Part shown: positions 8,526-18,064 of the stretch, one piece after another | How the letters are laid out: the number at the start of each line of letters is the position of its first letter | Position numbering within the stretch: the first letter of the stretch is position 1 | NCBI GenBank assembly: GCA_963811335.1 | Contig: CAWERB010000031.1 | Location: forward strand, 124,001-188,000 | Direction of reading: 5' to 3' | Source: Trebonia sp963811335 | GTDB taxonomy: Bacteria; Actinomycetota; Actinomycetes; Streptosporangiales; Streptosporangiaceae | Length of the DNA stretch: 64,000 bases | Notes under the pieces: model-generated | Seen by the model: only the letters and a program-made list of their open reading frames with translations | The model's database searches: none | What the model was told of the DNA's origin: nothing | Program-made: the position numbers and the translations under genes

Positions 8526-10520
8526 ATGAGATCACCTCGCAGCCTCATCACCGCCATCGCGCTGGCCACGGCGACGATCACCGTTGCCGCGGCCGGGCCG
8601 GCGGCGCACGCGAATGCCGGCCTCCCGGACGGCCGGACGGCCGTGACGAACGTGAGGCTGCCGCAGAGCGTCGCGCCGTTCGCCGCCGCGAGCGCGGCCG
8701 CCGGCGCCGTCCCCGTCACGACCAAGCTGACCATCCAGTTCTGGATGGCACCGCGGAGCGCGGCAGCGGCGCGCTACGCCGTTGCCGTGTCCACCCCAGG
8801 CAGCCCGTACTTCCGGCACTTCCTGTCCCCGTCCGGGTACACCGCGCGCTTCGGCCCGGCGCAGGCGGCGGTGGCCTCACTCGAGTCGTGGCTCAGGTCA
8901 AAGGGCTTCACCGGCATCGGCGCCGACCTGGGCCGCGACTACGTGCAGGCGACCGCGCCCGTCTCGACGATCCAGGCCGCGCTCCAGGTACGGCTCAACT
9001 ACTACCGGGCGAGGAACCTGGCCGGCGCAGGCCGCTACCCGCTGCGCGCGAACGACCGGCCTGTCGCGCTGCCCGCGCCGATCGCCCGCCAGGTGCTCGG
9101 CGTCACCGGCCTGGACAACGCGGCGCCGACGATGACGTACGTCAGGAAGGGCGTCCCGGCGCGGGCCGGCGTGACCCGGGCTGGCTCGCCGGCGTTCGCC
9201 TGCTCGCAGTGGTACCTGCAGCACTACGCGACCGGCCTGCCCGAGATGTACGGCGTCACCAAGTTTCCCACGATCCTCTGCGGTTACACGCCGCAGCAAC
9301 TCCGCCGTGCCTACAACCTCAGCATGGGCAACGTCGGCATGGGCATTACCGTGGCCCTGGTCGAGGAGGGGCTGACCCCGGACATGTTCCAGACCCTGGC
9401 GGACTACGCCAAGGCCCACGACATCCAGGCGCCCTCCGCCGAGCGGTACGCCGAGCTGTCGCTTGGCCAGGGCTCGCAGTGCGGCGACCCGTTCAACGTG
9501 GAGGAGCAACTGGACGTCGAGGCGTCCTACAGCATGGCGCCGACGGCGAACCAGATAGTGGTGGGCGGGGACTCGTGCGACAACGGCTTCTCCGGGCTGC
9601 AGTCCCTGCTCGACGCCGACCTGGCGGTGCTCAACGGCATCGGCGACCGCCCGCTCGCCCAGGTCGCGTCCAACTCCTGGCTCGCCGGGAATGAGAGCGT
9701 CCCGGCGAACATGCTGCAGATCACGCACGCCTACCTGATCCGGGCCGCCGACGAAGGGGTCAGCATGCTCTTCTCCGCCGGCGACACCTCGGGCGTGGCG
9801 GTCCCGTCGAGCGACCCGTACGCCACCGCGGTGGGCGGAACCACGCTGGCCATCGGCCACGACCACCCGCGGCTCTTCGAGACTGGCTGGTCAACGGGGG
9901 TCTCGGCGGACCAGGCCGGGCAGTGGGCCTTCCAGGGCGAGAACGGCGCATCGGGCGGCGGCGCGAGCCTGCTGTGGAAGCAGCCCGGCTACCAGGAAGG
10001 CGTGGTGCCCGACTCGCTGGCCACGGCGACGGGCGACCGGGGCGGCCTGGTCCGTGCGGTCCCGGACATCAGCGCGGACGCCGACGCGTTCACCGGGATG
10101 AGCGTCGGGATGCTGAGCTTCGATGACCAGGGCAACGTGACCGGGTACTTCGAGGAGCCGATCGGCGGCACTAGCCTCGCCACGCCGCTTGTCGCGGGCA
10201 TCGTGGCGGACGCCGAGCAAGGGCAGGGCGCGTTCGGGTTCCTCAACCCGGCCCTGTACGAGCTGGCGGGGACGAGGGCGTTCAACGACGCGCGGCCGCT
10301 GTCCGCCAAGTCGAACCCGGCGTACCGCGGCGTCGTCTGCGACGAGGGCACCTGCGGCCTGCTGCTGCTGACCACGTTCGACGACCAGTGCTGGTCGATG
10401 GCGACCTATACCGGCCAGGTGACCGTGTCCGGGTACGACACCATGACCGGCGTCGGTACCCCGAAGGGCCAGCCGTTCGTCAGCGACCTGCGGAACCCGT
10501 GGGCAGCGGCCGGACAGTGA
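8526..10520 (+). CDS. Secreted S53 family peptidase (sedolisin/kumamolisin-like)
   Basis: An exported serine-carboxyl peptidase active at acid pH. The protein begins with a Sec-type signal peptide (MRSPRSLITAIALATATITV, with AAHA-type cleavage near residue 29), followed by a pro-kumamolisin activation domain (residues about 55-200) and the catalytic domain. The catalytic set is readable: Glu326 and Asp330 in VEEQLDVEAS, and Ser550 in GGTSLATP. ATG 8526 is chosen because it gives a clean signal peptide; the longer frame from 8433 does not. It ends by overlapping the 3' end of the convergent acyltransferase-esterase gene by 41 bases. Confidence 0.9.
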   Translation: MRSPRSLITAIALATATITVAAAGPAAHANAGLPDGRTAVTNVRLPQSVAPFAAASAAAGAVPVTTKLTIQFWMAPRSAAAARYAVAVSTPGSPYFRHFLSPSGYTARFGPAQAAVASLESWLRSKGFTGIGADLGRDYVQATAPVSTIQAALQVRLNYYRARNLAGAGRYPLRANDRPVALPAPIARQVLGVTGLDNAAPTMTYVRKGVPARAGVTRAGSPAFACSQWYLQHYATGLPEMYGVTKFPTILCGYTPQQLRRAYNLSMGNVGMGITVALVEEGLTPDMFQTLADYAKAHDIQAPSAERYAELSLGQGSQCGDPFNVEEQLDVEASYSMAPTANQIVVGGDSCDNGFSGLQSLLDADLAVLNGIGDRPLAQVASNSWLAGNESVPANMLQITHAYLIRAADEGVSMLFSAGDTSGVAVPSSDPYATAVGGTTLAIGHDHPRLFETGWSTGVSADQAGQWAFQGENGASGGGASLLWKQPGYQEGVVPDSLATATGDRGGLVRAVPDISADADAFTGMSVGMLSFDDQGNVTGYFEEPIGGTSLATPLVAGIVADAEQGQGAFGFLNPALYELAGTRAFNDARPLSAKSNPAYRGVVCDEGTCGLLLLTTFDDQCWSMATYTGQVTVSGYDTMTGVGTPKGQPFVSDLRNPWAAAGQ

Positions 10521-12660
10521 CGGTGTTGCTCATCCAGGCCCAGATCACCTGCGACGCGGCCGGGTGGCTGACCGGCGGCCGCGGGTAGCTGTGCACCCCG
10601 GCGGTGTACACCGCGAACGTGACGCTGGAGCCGTCGAGGCAGTCCGGCCACGTGGTCAGGGTCATGTTCCCCTGGGACGAGCTCTCCGACTTCGCCGAGC
10701 ACTGGTCCGCGTAGCGCAGGCCGGCGTTCTGCACCAGCGCGGCCGGCGTCTCGCGGAAATTGCCCTTCTCTCCGGTCGTGTACGGCACGTCCGTGTCGTC
10801 GGTGGACGCGACCTGGAGGATCTTCTGCGGTACCGCGATGTCGCACCACGGCATCGGGTCCGCCTTCACGGCCGCGATGCCGTCGAACAGCAGGGGATCG
10901 GTGCACGCGATCGTGTACGCGAGCCGCCCGCCGTTGCTGTAGCCCATCAGGTAGATCGGGTGGGAGTTCCCCGGGTCGACCTTCTTCGCCAGCGCCTCGA
11001 TGAACCCGGTGTCGTTGACGTCGGCCCGGGCCGCCCAGGAGCAGCAGCCGATCGCGTTCCACGACTCCCGGTAGGCCAGCGGGTAGACGAGCTCCGCCTT
11101 CCCCGCGGTTACGTAGGGCGCGAGCTCGTCCCTGGCGATCTCCTGGTCCTGGCTGGAGTTGAGCCCGGAAAGCACCACGATGATCGGCGCCGACGCGGGC
11201 AGCGCCGTCTTCGCGGGCGTGAGCACGGTATAGGACCGGGTCATGGTGCCCACCGGCATGCTGGACGTGGTGCTGTTGATCGTCCGCTCGGCCGCGTTGA
11301 CCAGCGCAACCGCGCCGACTGACCCGCCGGCCGCCAGCCCGGCGACGACGAGCGCGATGGCAAGTACGCGCCTTGGCACCCGCCTGGCCCTGGCGGTGAT
11401 GGTGTCTTCGATCTTGTCTAGGACAACGTCGGTCGCCTGGCCGCTGCGGGTCTTCCGCTTGGGTTTCCATTCACGCCCGGTGAGCAGCAGGCTGACCGGG
11501 GTGCGCCGCGCCGCCGATGCGATCATCCAGGAGACCGCGTAGATGAGCGGCACCGCGATGAAGAGCAGCATGAGCACGGTGAACACCGACGTGGTGCCGG
11601 GCCCGCCGCCGCGCCCGCCGAGGTAACCCGGCGATGCCGCGAGCAGCAGCGCCTGCAGGACAAGCGGGTGGGCGAGGTAGATGCCGAACGAGCTGGCCGA
11701 CCCCGCGGCGCAGAACTTCCGCCCGGGCGCGCCCCGGTCGCTCCACAGCAGCCCGGCGCCGAGCAGCGCCCAGCCGAAGGCGAGCGCCTCGAAGACGACG
11801 ACCGGCTGGAAGACGGCGCTCGCGCTGTTCGGCGTGGCGCCGAAGACCTCGGTCTCGACGAGGAAGACGCCGGTGCCCGCGGCCACGCCGGCGGCCGTCA
11901 CAAGGGCGACGCGCCGCCCGCTGCCCAGGTACCGCCTGGTGAACGCGCAGAGCCGCTCAAAGTGCCAGCCTGCGAGCGCGCCAGCCACGACGTAGAAGGC
12001 GTACGTGTCGACCCAGTAGCCCTGCCCGGCGCCGTTCAGGAACTGCGCGAGCGGCCCGTTGCCGTGCCGCCCGACCTTGTAGTGCAGCCCGATGGTCAGC
12101 CATACCTGGTAGGCGAGCGCGATGAGCAGCAGCCAGGCGTGGTATCGCTCGGTCTTCTTGAGCACCCACCTGATCAGCGGGAACAGCAGGTAGATCTGCA
12201 TGCTGACGAGCAGGAAGTACAGGTGGTACCGGGCGCCCGCGTCCTGCAGGTCGCGCAGGAACGCCGCGGGGAAGGCCCCGCGAGCGCGGCCGTCCGCCGC
12301 GTAGTAGATCGCGGACCAGGTCACGTAGGCCGGGACCACCAGCCAGAACCGGCGACGCCAGAACCTGGCGGCCTTGAGCTGATCGCGATGCCCGTAGTTG
12401 TACGTCAAGACGAGAGCGGTCAGCAGGAGGAAGAGCTCCCGGCTGGTGTGGAAGATGGTAGTGACCGCGCCGATGCTCATGGTGACCGTGCCGCCACCGA
12501 AGGCCAGCGTGTGCACGCTCACCACGAACACCATGATGATCAGCCGGATCAGGTCGAACGCGACGACGTGCGGCCGGGAACGCGGTCCGGGCGCGCCAGC
12601 GGGGACTGACGCTGCCCCCGCTGGCGCGGCCGGCTGGGGGTCGGATAGCACAGAACTCAC
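10480..12660 (-). CDS. Membrane acyltransferase-3 fused to LpqC-type esterase
   Basis: A two-domain protein of 726 residues. The first 400 or so residues are a multi-pass acyltransferase-3 (OafA/WecH-like) domain: the early VAFDLIRLIIMVFVVSVHT, then RRRFWLVVPAYVTW and FGIYLAHPLVL. After a cytoplasmic basic linker and another transmembrane helix (RVLAIALVVAGLAAG), an extracytoplasmic alpha/beta hydrolase follows, similar to PHB depolymerase/LpqC esterases, with nucleophile elbow GYSNGGRLAY and a late His in TAGVHSYPRP. The hydrolase module resembles the two free-standing esterases at 16.1-18.0 kb. GTG 12660 starts two bases after the adenylating-enzyme stop. The substrate is unknown; one can guess that an acyl group is transferred and hydrolysed at the cell surface. 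Confidence 0.85.
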   Translation of the reverse strand: MSSVLSDPQPAAPAGAASVPAGAPGPRSRPHVVAFDLIRLIIMVFVVSVHTLAFGGGTVTMSIGAVTTIFHTSRELFLLLTALVLTYNYGHRDQLKAARFWRRRFWLVVPAYVTWSAIYYAADGRARGAFPAAFLRDLQDAGARYHLYFLLVSMQIYLLFPLIRWVLKKTERYHAWLLLIALAYQVWLTIGLHYKVGRHGNGPLAQFLNGAGQGYWVDTYAFYVVAGALAGWHFERLCAFTRRYLGSGRRVALVTAAGVAAGTGVFLVETEVFGATPNSASAVFQPVVVFEALAFGWALLGAGLLWSDRGAPGRKFCAAGSASSFGIYLAHPLVLQALLLAASPGYLGGRGGGPGTTSVFTVLMLLFIAVPLIYAVSWMIASAARRTPVSLLLTGREWKPKRKTRSGQATDVVLDKIEDTITARARRVPRRVLAIALVVAGLAAGGSVGAVALVNAAERTINSTTSSMPVGTMTRSYTVLTPAKTALPASAPIIVVLSGLNSSQDQEIARDELAPYVTAGKAELVYPLAYRESWNAIGCCSWAARADVNDTGFIEALAKKVDPGNSHPIYLMGYSNGGRLAYTIACTDPLLFDGIAAVKADPMPWCDIAVPQKILQVASTDDTDVPYTTGEKGNFRETPAALVQNAGLRYADQCSAKSESSSQGNMTLTTWPDCLDGSSVTFAVYTAGVHSYPRPPVSHPAASQVIWAWMSNTVTVRPLPTGSAGR

Positions 12661-12662
12661 TG

Positions 12663-14257
12663 CTAAACCCTTTTCATCCTGACGTGACCGGCCAGGTCAA
12701 GCCCTCCGCTGGGGCCAGAAGGAAAGGGTTCACTGCGCGGCCACCGATTCTTGAGCAGTCGCCGGGAGATCTTCCCGGTCGGACCGAGCGGCATCTCGTC
12801 GAGCAGCCAGAACTCACTGGGCTGCTTGTGCCGCGGCAGTCGCTGCGCGCACGCCTCGCGCAGCACGTCCTCAATCTCGTCCGCGACGGCACCGTACTCG
12901 GGCACCACGCAGGCGACTGGCCGCATCCCGAGCACCTCGTCAGTCAGGCCGACCACGGCGGCGGAGCGGACACCAGGCTGCGCGAGCAGGATCTCCTCGA
13001 TCTCCCTGGGGTAGATCTTCTCGCCGCCCCGGTTGATCACGTCGTCGGACCGTCCGGCGAGGAAGAGGTAGCCGTCGGCGTCCAGGTAACCGAGGTCGCC
13101 GGTGTCCAGCCAGCCCTCGTCGTCGATGACGCCGGGCCGCCCGCCGGAGGCGTACGCGGTGATGACGCCCGCCCCGCGGATCTGCACCGGCCCGATACTG
13201 GTCGCCCCGGTACTGGCAGCGGTGGCCGGCCGTCCGCCGGGCAGGCCGATGCGCACCTGGGCGCTCGCCGGGCGTCCGGCCGACCCCGGCTTGCGCGGCC
13301 CGTCAATCGGGTTGGCCGTGATCATGCTGGCCGCCTCGGTCATCCCGTACGTCTCGATGACCGGCACGCCGACGGACCGCTCGAACCGGTCAAGCGCGGC
13401 GAGCGGTAGCGGCGCCGAGGCGGACCGGACGAAGCGCAGCCGCGCGGGCGGGTCCGCCGGGGGATCCATGGAGAGGATGGAGATGATCGCCGGTACCGCG
13501 TTGATCCAGGTGATCCGCTCCGCGCTGATCAGGTCCCAGAACCCGCGCCTGCTGAACTTGCGGTCAACCGCCAGGTAAGCGCCGGCCCTGAGGGTGGCGA
13601 GCACCCCGACGACCTCCGCGTTCACGTGGAACAGCGGCAGCGAGCAGTAGCCGCGGTCGTCCCGGCTCAGCCGGTGCCAGTCCGCCACGCTCGACGCCAC
13701 GTGGGCCAGCTGCTCTTCCCGCAGCAGGATTCCCTTGGGTGTTCCCGTGGTGCCGCTAGTGCACAGGAAGATCCCGCCGCCGTCGCCGCCCGCAGTCAAC
13801 GGCGAAAGATCGAAAGCGGTAATACCGAACGAGAGCGCGGCTCCGTCGTTCCCCGCCGCCGTGACCGCGCCCGGCCGCGTGGCGCCGCCGGTGACCAGGC
13901 CGCCTGCCGCGCGACGGCGAGGACCCGGGCGATGTCGGAGTCGGGTGCCCCGGGGTCCAGCGGAACCGCCACCCGGCCTGCCGCGATGAGCGCGACGAGG
14001 GCGGCGGCATAGCCGAGCGGGTCGGCGAGCCGGACGCTGACCCGGGCGCCCCGCGGCAGGTCCGCCTCGTCCAGCCGGCGCTCCGTGTCGCGGACGACGG
14101 CGAGCAGGCCCGCGTAGGTCAGCGTCGCCTTGCCGCGGGCATCCGCGAGGTAGACGTCACCGCCGTGCCTGCCGGCCGCGTCCTCGATCCAGCCACGGAT
14201 CAGCGAACCCTTTTCCGCTGCGGCCGGTTTGCCGGGAACAGCAAGAAAAGCGTTCAT
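12663..14257 (-). CDS. Acyl-CoA synthetase/adenylating enzyme (one frame change)
   Basis: An ANL-superfamily enzyme that activates a carboxylate with ATP, probably to a CoA or protein thioester. The N-terminal part (MNAFLAVPGKP..., LTYAGLLAVVRDTERRL) is in one frame and the rest in another, with the change near 13910. The later frame has the P-loop FLCTSGTTGTPKG, ETYGMTEAA, the core DTGDLGYLDADGYLFLAGR with DDVINRGGEKIYPREIEE, and the A10 lysine in LGPTGKISRR. Its start abuts the VOC gene stop and its stop lies two bases before the acyltransferase start, so it is the third gene of a tight operon headed by the ComA-like gene. Substrate class cannot be read from sequence by eye. Confidence 0.85.
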
Positions 14258-14659
14258 TTAGTACATCATCCGCGGGTCGTTGTAGTGCTTGAACTCAAGG
14301 AGGTTCCCGGTCGGGTCGACGAGCACGAACGTGCGGTGCTCCTCCACCAGGCCCTCGAAGCGCAGCGAGACCTCGTGGTGGAAGGGGATCTTCCTGGTCT
14401 CCGCGCACGCGTGCAGCGCCTCGAAGTCGGCCGCCGCGCGGAACGTGACGCCGAAGTGCCTGGGGTAGAGGCTCTCCGGGGTACCGGGCTCGCCCGGAGC
14501 CAGGTGGCACACCACCTGATCGCCGAAGAAGTCCAGCGTGATCCTGTCGTGATACCGCCGGGCGAGCTTGCAGCCCAGCTTGGCCACGTAGAAGTCCTGC
14601 GCCGCATCCAGGTCGTGAGTGGGGATCGCCAGGTGGAAGACATCGTGGGTGGTTCGCAC
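14258..14659 (-). CDS. VOC family protein
   Basis: A 133-residue single-repeat protein of the vicinal-oxygen-chelate fold (glyoxalase/dioxygenase superfamily). Candidate metal ligands are His9 in FHLAIPTHDLD, the His of PRHFGVTF and the Glu of NLLEFKHYNDP. Proteins of this size usually act as dimers. It sits 40 bases downstream of the phosphosulfolactate synthase gene and its stop directly abuts the start of the adenylating enzyme, so it is translated with them. Its reaction is unknown; a metal-dependent isomerase, lyase or dioxygenase acting on the ComA product line is possible but inferred. Confidence 0.85.
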   Translation of the reverse strand: MRTTHDVFHLAIPTHDLDAAQDFYVAKLGCKLARRYHDRITLDFFGDQVVCHLAPGEPGTPESLYPRHFGVTFRAAADFEALHACAETRKIPFHHEVSLRFEGLVEEHRTFVLVDPTGNLLEFKHYNDPRMMY

Positions 14660-14699
14660 GGTTCGTTTGCCTAACGTGGTCGGTTACTCGAAGGCTGGT

Positions 14700-15526
14700 T
14701 CACTCAAAGACGGTCAGGGTGTCGGCGCGCAGCCCGAGTCGCAGCGTCTCGAGGCCGATGACACCCTGCGCGGCACGTTGCCCAGGTTCACGTTCGGCCC
14801 GATCCGGGTGATCATGTGGGTCTGCAGCGCGGTAGTCGGTGCCTCGAAGAGCAGCCTGTCGACGCCGATGCTCGCGTGCAGCACGTCCTCGATCAGGCCG
14901 TACCTGAGCTCGCCGTCGGGGCGGCAGATGCCCGACTTGCCGCTCTCCCTGGCCTCCAGGGTCACCAGCGAGGCGCCCGCGTCAAGGTCCTCCCTGATGG
15001 CGGCGACCCACTCGCTCGGCGGCAGCATCTCCGAGCGGCCCGGGTCCTTGAAGCCGACCTCGGACACGACGGTGAAATCGGGGGCGAGTTTACGTAGGTA
15101 ACCGGCCTTCTCCGCGTTGGACATCTCGATGGTGCCGTTGGACACCTCGACGTGCTGGCCGGAGTGCGCCTCGCAGAAGCGCCGGTAGTCATCGAAACGG
15201 CCCTGGAGCACGAACTTCTCAAACAGCGTCCCGCCAAAGTAGTAACCGATGCCGTGGCCGTTGAGCACGCTGATCTTCTCGCGCAGGCAGCGGGTGACCA
15301 GCGAGGTGCCCCAGCCGAACTTGACGAAGTTGATGTACTCCGCGCCAAGTTCGATGAGGTCGCTGAACAGGCCGAGCGGTATCCCGCCGTCGATCACCAT
15401 GGTCAGGCCGCTCGCGCGGGGTTTGACCGCCCGTTCGGGCAGGGTCAGCTTCGAATACTCTTCCTCCCGCCCGATCGGCATGGGCAGCCTGCTGAAACCT
15501 CCGGCCGACGCCGGAACGTGGGACAT
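14700..15526 (-). CDS. Phosphosulfolactate synthase (ComA-like), frame change at 3' end
   Basis: ComA-family TIM-barrel enzyme; characterised members add sulfite to phosphoenolpyruvate to make (R)-2-phospho-3-sulfolactate. Family signatures: GLTMVIDGGIPLG, YINFVKFGWGTSL, GGTLFEKFVLQGR, VEVSNGTIEMS, VSEVGFKDPGRSE, LEARESGKSGICR, LFEAPTTALQTHMI and GPNVNLGNVP. After LGNVPRRV the frame changes near 14755, and the expected tail (IGLETLRLGLRADTLTVFE) is read to a stop at 14700. ATG 15526 (MSHVPASAG) is in frame, but the best ribosome binding site (GAGGAGG) precedes ATG 15555 in another frame, so a further frame change near the start is likely. It heads an operon with VOC, adenylating and acyltransferase genes. 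Confidence 0.85.
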
Positions 15527-15649
15527 GGACGAAAAGCATTCGCGGTCTGGTTCATCGATTTCCTCCTCGGGGTTGGGAACCGACTCATCGATGGTAATGC
15601 TCTGTGATCCTCGAGTACTCCAAGTGACCATTCTCGTGGTCGCCTGTCG

Positions 15650-15962
15650 GTGACACCTGCCGGGCACTGCGCGGCAGCGGCGACGCCACCCCGGTCCTCG
15701 TGCTCACCGCGCGTGACGCGTGGACGCCGGGCGGACGGGCTTGAGGCCGGCGCTCGACGACTACCTAGTCAAGCCCTTCGCCTTGCGCGAGCTGCTCGCC
15801 CGGGTGAACGCGCTGCTGCGGCGCACCAGGCCGGCCCGTGACCTGCTCGGCTACGCCGACCTCACGCTTGACCTCACCAGCCAACGGCCGCCGAGGCGCC
15901 GCGCTGCTCGCGCCCTGGTCGGCTCGCTGCGGCGCCCGGCTCAGGCCTCGGTCTCGCGGTAG
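15650..15962 (+). pseudogene. OmpR-type response regulator fragment
   Basis: A remnant of a two-component response regulator. Pieces in different frames read CRALRGSGDATPVLVLTARD (beta4 region with the conserved Thr), then DDYLVKPFALRELLARVNAL (with the conserved Lys-Pro) and a start of the linker. The phosphoacceptor Asp part and the C-terminal DNA-binding domain are missing, and the frame changes near 15720. It is the only plus-strand coding trace between 10.5 and 25.7 kb and sits at the junction between the ComA operon and the esterase genes, so it probably marks an old rearrangement breakpoint. Confidence 0.7.
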
Positions 15963-16097
15963 TGCAAGGAAATCGTCACCGGGCACGGCGGCACGGTGAC
16001 CGCCGAGCCGGCGCACGGTGGCGGCATGGCGATGCGACTGACCCTACCGGTGAGCCCCGCCCCGCTCCTGACGGCGCGGCGGGGCTTCAGCAGGCTC

Positions 16098-17037
16098 CTA
16101 CGGAAGCGCCGCCAGCGGCGTGTTCGTGAAGAAGGACCAGAGGACCTGGGCGGCCGCCGGGACGCTGGACGGCGGGCCGCGGGAAGGAGTGCTCGCCGTC
16201 CGTCCAGGTCGCGAACGCGAGCCGGGTGCCGGCCGCGCACCCGGACCACGTGTCCAGGGTCATGCTCCCCGAGTGCGTCACGACGGGCGCGGCCGGGCAC
16301 TGGTCCGTCGCGCGCAGCCGGGCCACCAGCGTGGTGGCCGGGATCAGCTCCTGGCTTTCTCGCCGGGCCTGTAAGGCGTTTCCGTGTCGTCAAGCGACGC
16401 GAGTTGCGCGATCGTTACCGGCTTGCTCACCATGCAGTCGGGGCTCGGACCGCCCTTCACCGCCGCGTAGGCGTCGAACAGGCCCGGGTCGGTACAGGCG
16501 ACCCGGTAGGCGAGCCGTGCGCCGTTGCTATACCCGACGACATAGACGGGGCGCGCGTGACCAGGATCCACCGCGGGCACGAGCGCCTTCAGGAAGGCCA
16601 TGTCGTCAACGCTGTGCGTGTGCGCGTAGCCGCAGCAGTCGACGGCGTTCCATGAGCTTCTGCACCGCCACCGGGTAGACGATCTCCGCCTGGTCGCTGC
16701 CCGCGTAGGGGACCAACTGGTCCCTGAGTGATCTCCGAGGAGACGGTGGCGCCGTAGCCGGAGAGCATGACGATGACTGGTGCCGACCCGGGTAGCCCGT
16801 CGGCCGGCGCGATGACCTCGTAGCTGCGCTTGAGGCCGCCGGCCGTCAGTGAGTACGTCTTGGTGCTCGTCGCCACCTGAACGATCTTCGTGCTACCGGT
16901 CGCGCTCGGGCCGCTGGTCGCGCTCGGGCCCCCGGGCCGCCCGCCGCCTTGCCGCTCGTGCCGCCCGGGTGCAGGAGCACGAGCGCCGCGATGCCGAGCA
17001 CGACGACCGCTGCGACAAGACCTGCGACTTTCCTCAT
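16098..17037 (-). pseudogene. LpqC-type esterase, degenerate tandem copy
   Basis: A tandem paralogue of the gene at 17041-17985. It starts the same way (MRKVAGLVAAVVVLGIA) but the lipobox Cys is replaced (IAAL). Matching pieces follow in several frames: GGLKRSYEVIAP, APVIVMLSGYGA, DPGHARPVYVVGYSNGARL (nucleophile elbow), KPVTIAQLASLDDTETPY, SGSMTLDTWSGCAAGTRLAF and FFTNTPLAALP to a stop at 16098. At least four frame changes (near 16890, 16730, 16650 and 16350) separate these, more than in any neighbour, so this copy may be truly decaying even if some indels are assembly errors. It starts four bases after the stop of its intact sister. Confidence 0.75.
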
Positions 17038-17040
17038 GCC

Positions 17041-17985
17041 TTACCCCGGTGACACCGGAAGCGGCGCCAGCGGCGCGTTCGTGAAGAAGGACCAGATGAC
17101 CTGGGCGGCCGAGGGCACGCTGTACGGCGGGCGTGGGAAGGAGTGCTTGCCGTCCGTCCAGGTCGCGAACGCCAGCCGGACACCGGCCGCGCATCCGGAC
17201 CACGTGTCCAGGGTCATGCTGCCCGTATGCGTCACGACGGGACTGGCGGGGCACTTTTCCGTCTCCCGCAGCTGGGCGACCAGCGTGAGGACCGGGATCG
17301 GGTCATCGCTGGTGGGCTTCCCGCCGGGCTTATATCTCGCCTCCGGGTCGTCAAGCGACGCGAGCTGCGCGATCGTCACCGGCTTGATCGGCAGGCAGCC
17401 GGGGCTCGGGAGGCCCTTCACCGCCGCGTAGGCGTCGAACAGGCCCGGGTCGGTGCACGCGACCCGGTAAGCGAGCCGGGCGCCGTTGCTGTACCCCGCA
17501 ACGTAGACGGGCCGCGCGTGGCCAGGATCCACCGCGGGCACGAGCGCCTTCATGAAGGCCAGGTCGTCCACCTTGTGCGTGTACGCGTAGTCACAGCAGT
17601 CGACGGAGTTCCATGACCCCCGCACGGCCACCGGGTAGACGACCTCCGCCCGGCCGCTGCTCGCATAGGGGACCAGCTGGTCCCTGGTGGCCTCCTTGGA
17701 GACGGGGGCGCCGGCGCCGGACAGCATGACGATGACCGGTGCCGACGCCGGAAGCCCGCTGACCGGCGCGATGACCACGTAACTGCGCTTGAGGCCGCCG
17801 GCGGTCACGGAAGTACGTCTTGGTGTTTGTCGCCACGTTGACGATCTTCGGTTGCCGGTTGCGCTGGGCTGCTGGTCGCGCCGGCCGCTGTAGGAGGCTG
17901 CGCTCGCCCCGGCGGGGTGCAGGAACCCGCACCCGGCGATGCCGAGCACGACAACTGCCGCGAACAGCCAGGCAACCTTCCTCAT
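17041..17985 (-). CDS. LpqC/PHB-depolymerase-type esterase lipoprotein
   Basis: An exported, membrane-anchored alpha/beta hydrolase. The signal (MRKVAWLFAAVVVLGIAGC) ends in a lipobox with Cys19. The hydrolase core shows APVIVMLSGAG, the elbow PVYVAGYSNGARLAYRVAC (catalytic Ser), SLDDPEARY, and the late His in TDGKHSFPRPP. Between about 17810 and 17860 two compensating frame changes scramble some 15 residues; the alternative frame there reads PKIVNVATNTKTYF, matching the sister copy (VQVATSTKTYS). The C-terminus (IWSFFTNAPLAPLP) matches the esterase domain of the acyltransferase fusion at 10.5 kb. Paired Cys residues suggest disulfides outside the cell. The ester substrate is unknown. Confidence 0.85.
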   Translation of the reverse strand: MRKVAWLFAAVVVLGIAGCGFLHPAGASAASYSGRRDQQPSATGNRRSSTWRQTPRRTSVTAGGLKRSYVVIAPVSGLPASAPVIVMLSGAGAPVSKEATRDQLVPYASSGRAEVVYPVAVRGSWNSVDCCDYAYTHKVDDLAFMKALVPAVDPGHARPVYVAGYSNGARLAYRVACTDPGLFDAYAAVKGLPSPGCLPIKPVTIAQLASLDDPEARYKPGGKPTSDDPIPVLTLVAQLRETEKCPASPVVTHTGSMTLDTWSGCAAGVRLAFATWTDGKHSFPRPPYSVPSAAQVIWSFFTNAPLAPLPVSPG

Positions 17986-18064
17986 GCGCTACCTCGGTGA
18001 CAGCCTTCGACTTGGTGACATCGACTCCTGCACGCTAGCCGATCCGAGCGGGTGCGGCGCCCTT

